Assembly (NCBI RefSeq): GCF_000147675.1
Contig: NZ_ADGQ01000004.1
Location: 1-64,000, forward strand
Direction: 5' to 3'
DNA: 64,000 nt
Source: Peptostreptococcus stomatis DSM 17678
GTDB lineage: Bacteria > Bacillota > Clostridia > Peptostreptococcales > Peptostreptococcaceae
A program made the translations under genes and the position numbers. The notes below the pieces were generated by a model that saw only the letters and a list, made by a program, of their open reading frames with translations, had not been told where the DNA came from and did not search any database. This document shows positions 63,859 through 64,000 of this stretch, one piece after another. Position 1 is the first letter of the stretch. Each line of letters begins with the position of its first letter.

Positions 63859-64000
63859 ATGTCTAAAAATACGGGAAAGAACAAGAAAAAAATAAACCAT
63901 ACTATATGAAACAGGATCATCTTGATAAGAAGGATGATAAGGGCAGTAATTCACCTATGTCTAATAATACCTTCTTGCTAGGTGTAGGTTTTTTGATTAT
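63859..64000 (+). pseudogene. Start of a gene with a frame break at an A7 run (3' truncated)
   Basis: The ATG at 63859 has an excellent GGAGGATTATA site and opens SKNTGKNKKKINHTI, stopping at TGA 63907-63909. If one A is added in the A7 run (63886-63892), or the ribosome slips back one base, the reading becomes NKPYYMKQDHLDKKDDKGSNSPMSNNTFLLGVGFLI. That frame stays open to the window edge and enters a membrane helix. An in-frame ATG at 63906 lacks a ribosome site. This may be phase variation, programmed slippage, a mutation or a sequencing error. The protein is not recognised. Confidence 0.5.

Noticed and set aside
1-64000. tRNA genes, rRNA genes, insertion sequences, prophage or CRISPR arrays
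   Set aside because: No cloverleaf, transposase motif, integrase or regular repeat-spacer pattern was recognised by eye; a tRNAscan or ISfinder run would settle it.

Overview
The window is chromosomal DNA from a low-GC Firmicute, most likely a non-sporulating, amino-acid-fermenting anaerobe of the Clostridia close to Peptostreptococcaceae (inference). Pointers are the cell-wall-binding type 2 repeats at the left edge (as in Clostridioides difficile surface proteins), a T-box in front of alaS, strong AGGAGG ribosome-binding sites, frequent TTG and GTG starts, and clostridial gene orders (alaS-ireB-ruvX; xseA-xseB-ispA-dxs-tlyA-recN-steA). The spoIVB-spo0A block that follows recN in spore-forming relatives is absent, and recN runs straight into steA. 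No tRNA, rRNA, insertion sequence, prophage or CRISPR array was seen.

Layout. 1-7.3 kb: end of a surface protein, T-box, alaS, ireB, a large unknown membrane protein with an alkaline-phosphatase-like outer domain, ruvX and fur. 7.3-24 kb: mostly single genes, including a PTS IIC-like permease, an M3 oligoendopeptidase, RNase Y (apparently with an ATT start codon), a UvrD-like helicase, uppP, an aminotransferase, a GalT-like enzyme, a long glutamine synthetase, pyridoxal kinase, a cold-shock protein, a CBS protein and a cytoplasmic parvulin. 24-29.5 kb: a heterodimeric ABC exporter with one degenerate ATP site, followed by an AI-2E-type permease. 29.5-35.2 kb: a Crp/Fnr regulator divergent from msrAB, an AlaX-like editing protein, small membrane proteins and a membrane-anchored probable pseudokinase.

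35.3-51.4 kb is one long plus-strand housekeeping stretch: exonuclease VII, isoprenoid synthesis (ispA, dxs), tlyA, recN, steA-steB with two glycosyltransferase-type genes, DUF3866, punA, mltG, and the tRNA wobble-uridine genes trmR and a trhP-like U32 gene. 51.5-54.2 kb holds a small cluster whose products carry prepilin-type N-termini and resemble minor pseudopilins (H-, J- and K-like), with no ATPase, platform protein or prepilin peptidase beside them. 54.3-57.8 kb is the dxr-rseP-ispG operon on the minus strand, so four isoprenoid-pathway genes lie in this window. 58-64 kb contains a winged-helix protein resembling plasmid RepL with an unknown partner, clpB, brnQ behind a near-consensus promoter with a CodY-like box, and the start of a gene whose frame is broken at an A7 run.

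Most promising for something undescribed: the compact pseudopilin cluster with its possible fifth, broken member; the AlkP-like membrane protein inserted between ireB and ruvX; the pseudokinase with its divergent small genes; and the steA-steB-glycosyltransferase set. All function calls rest on reading motifs in the sequence; no database search was possible.
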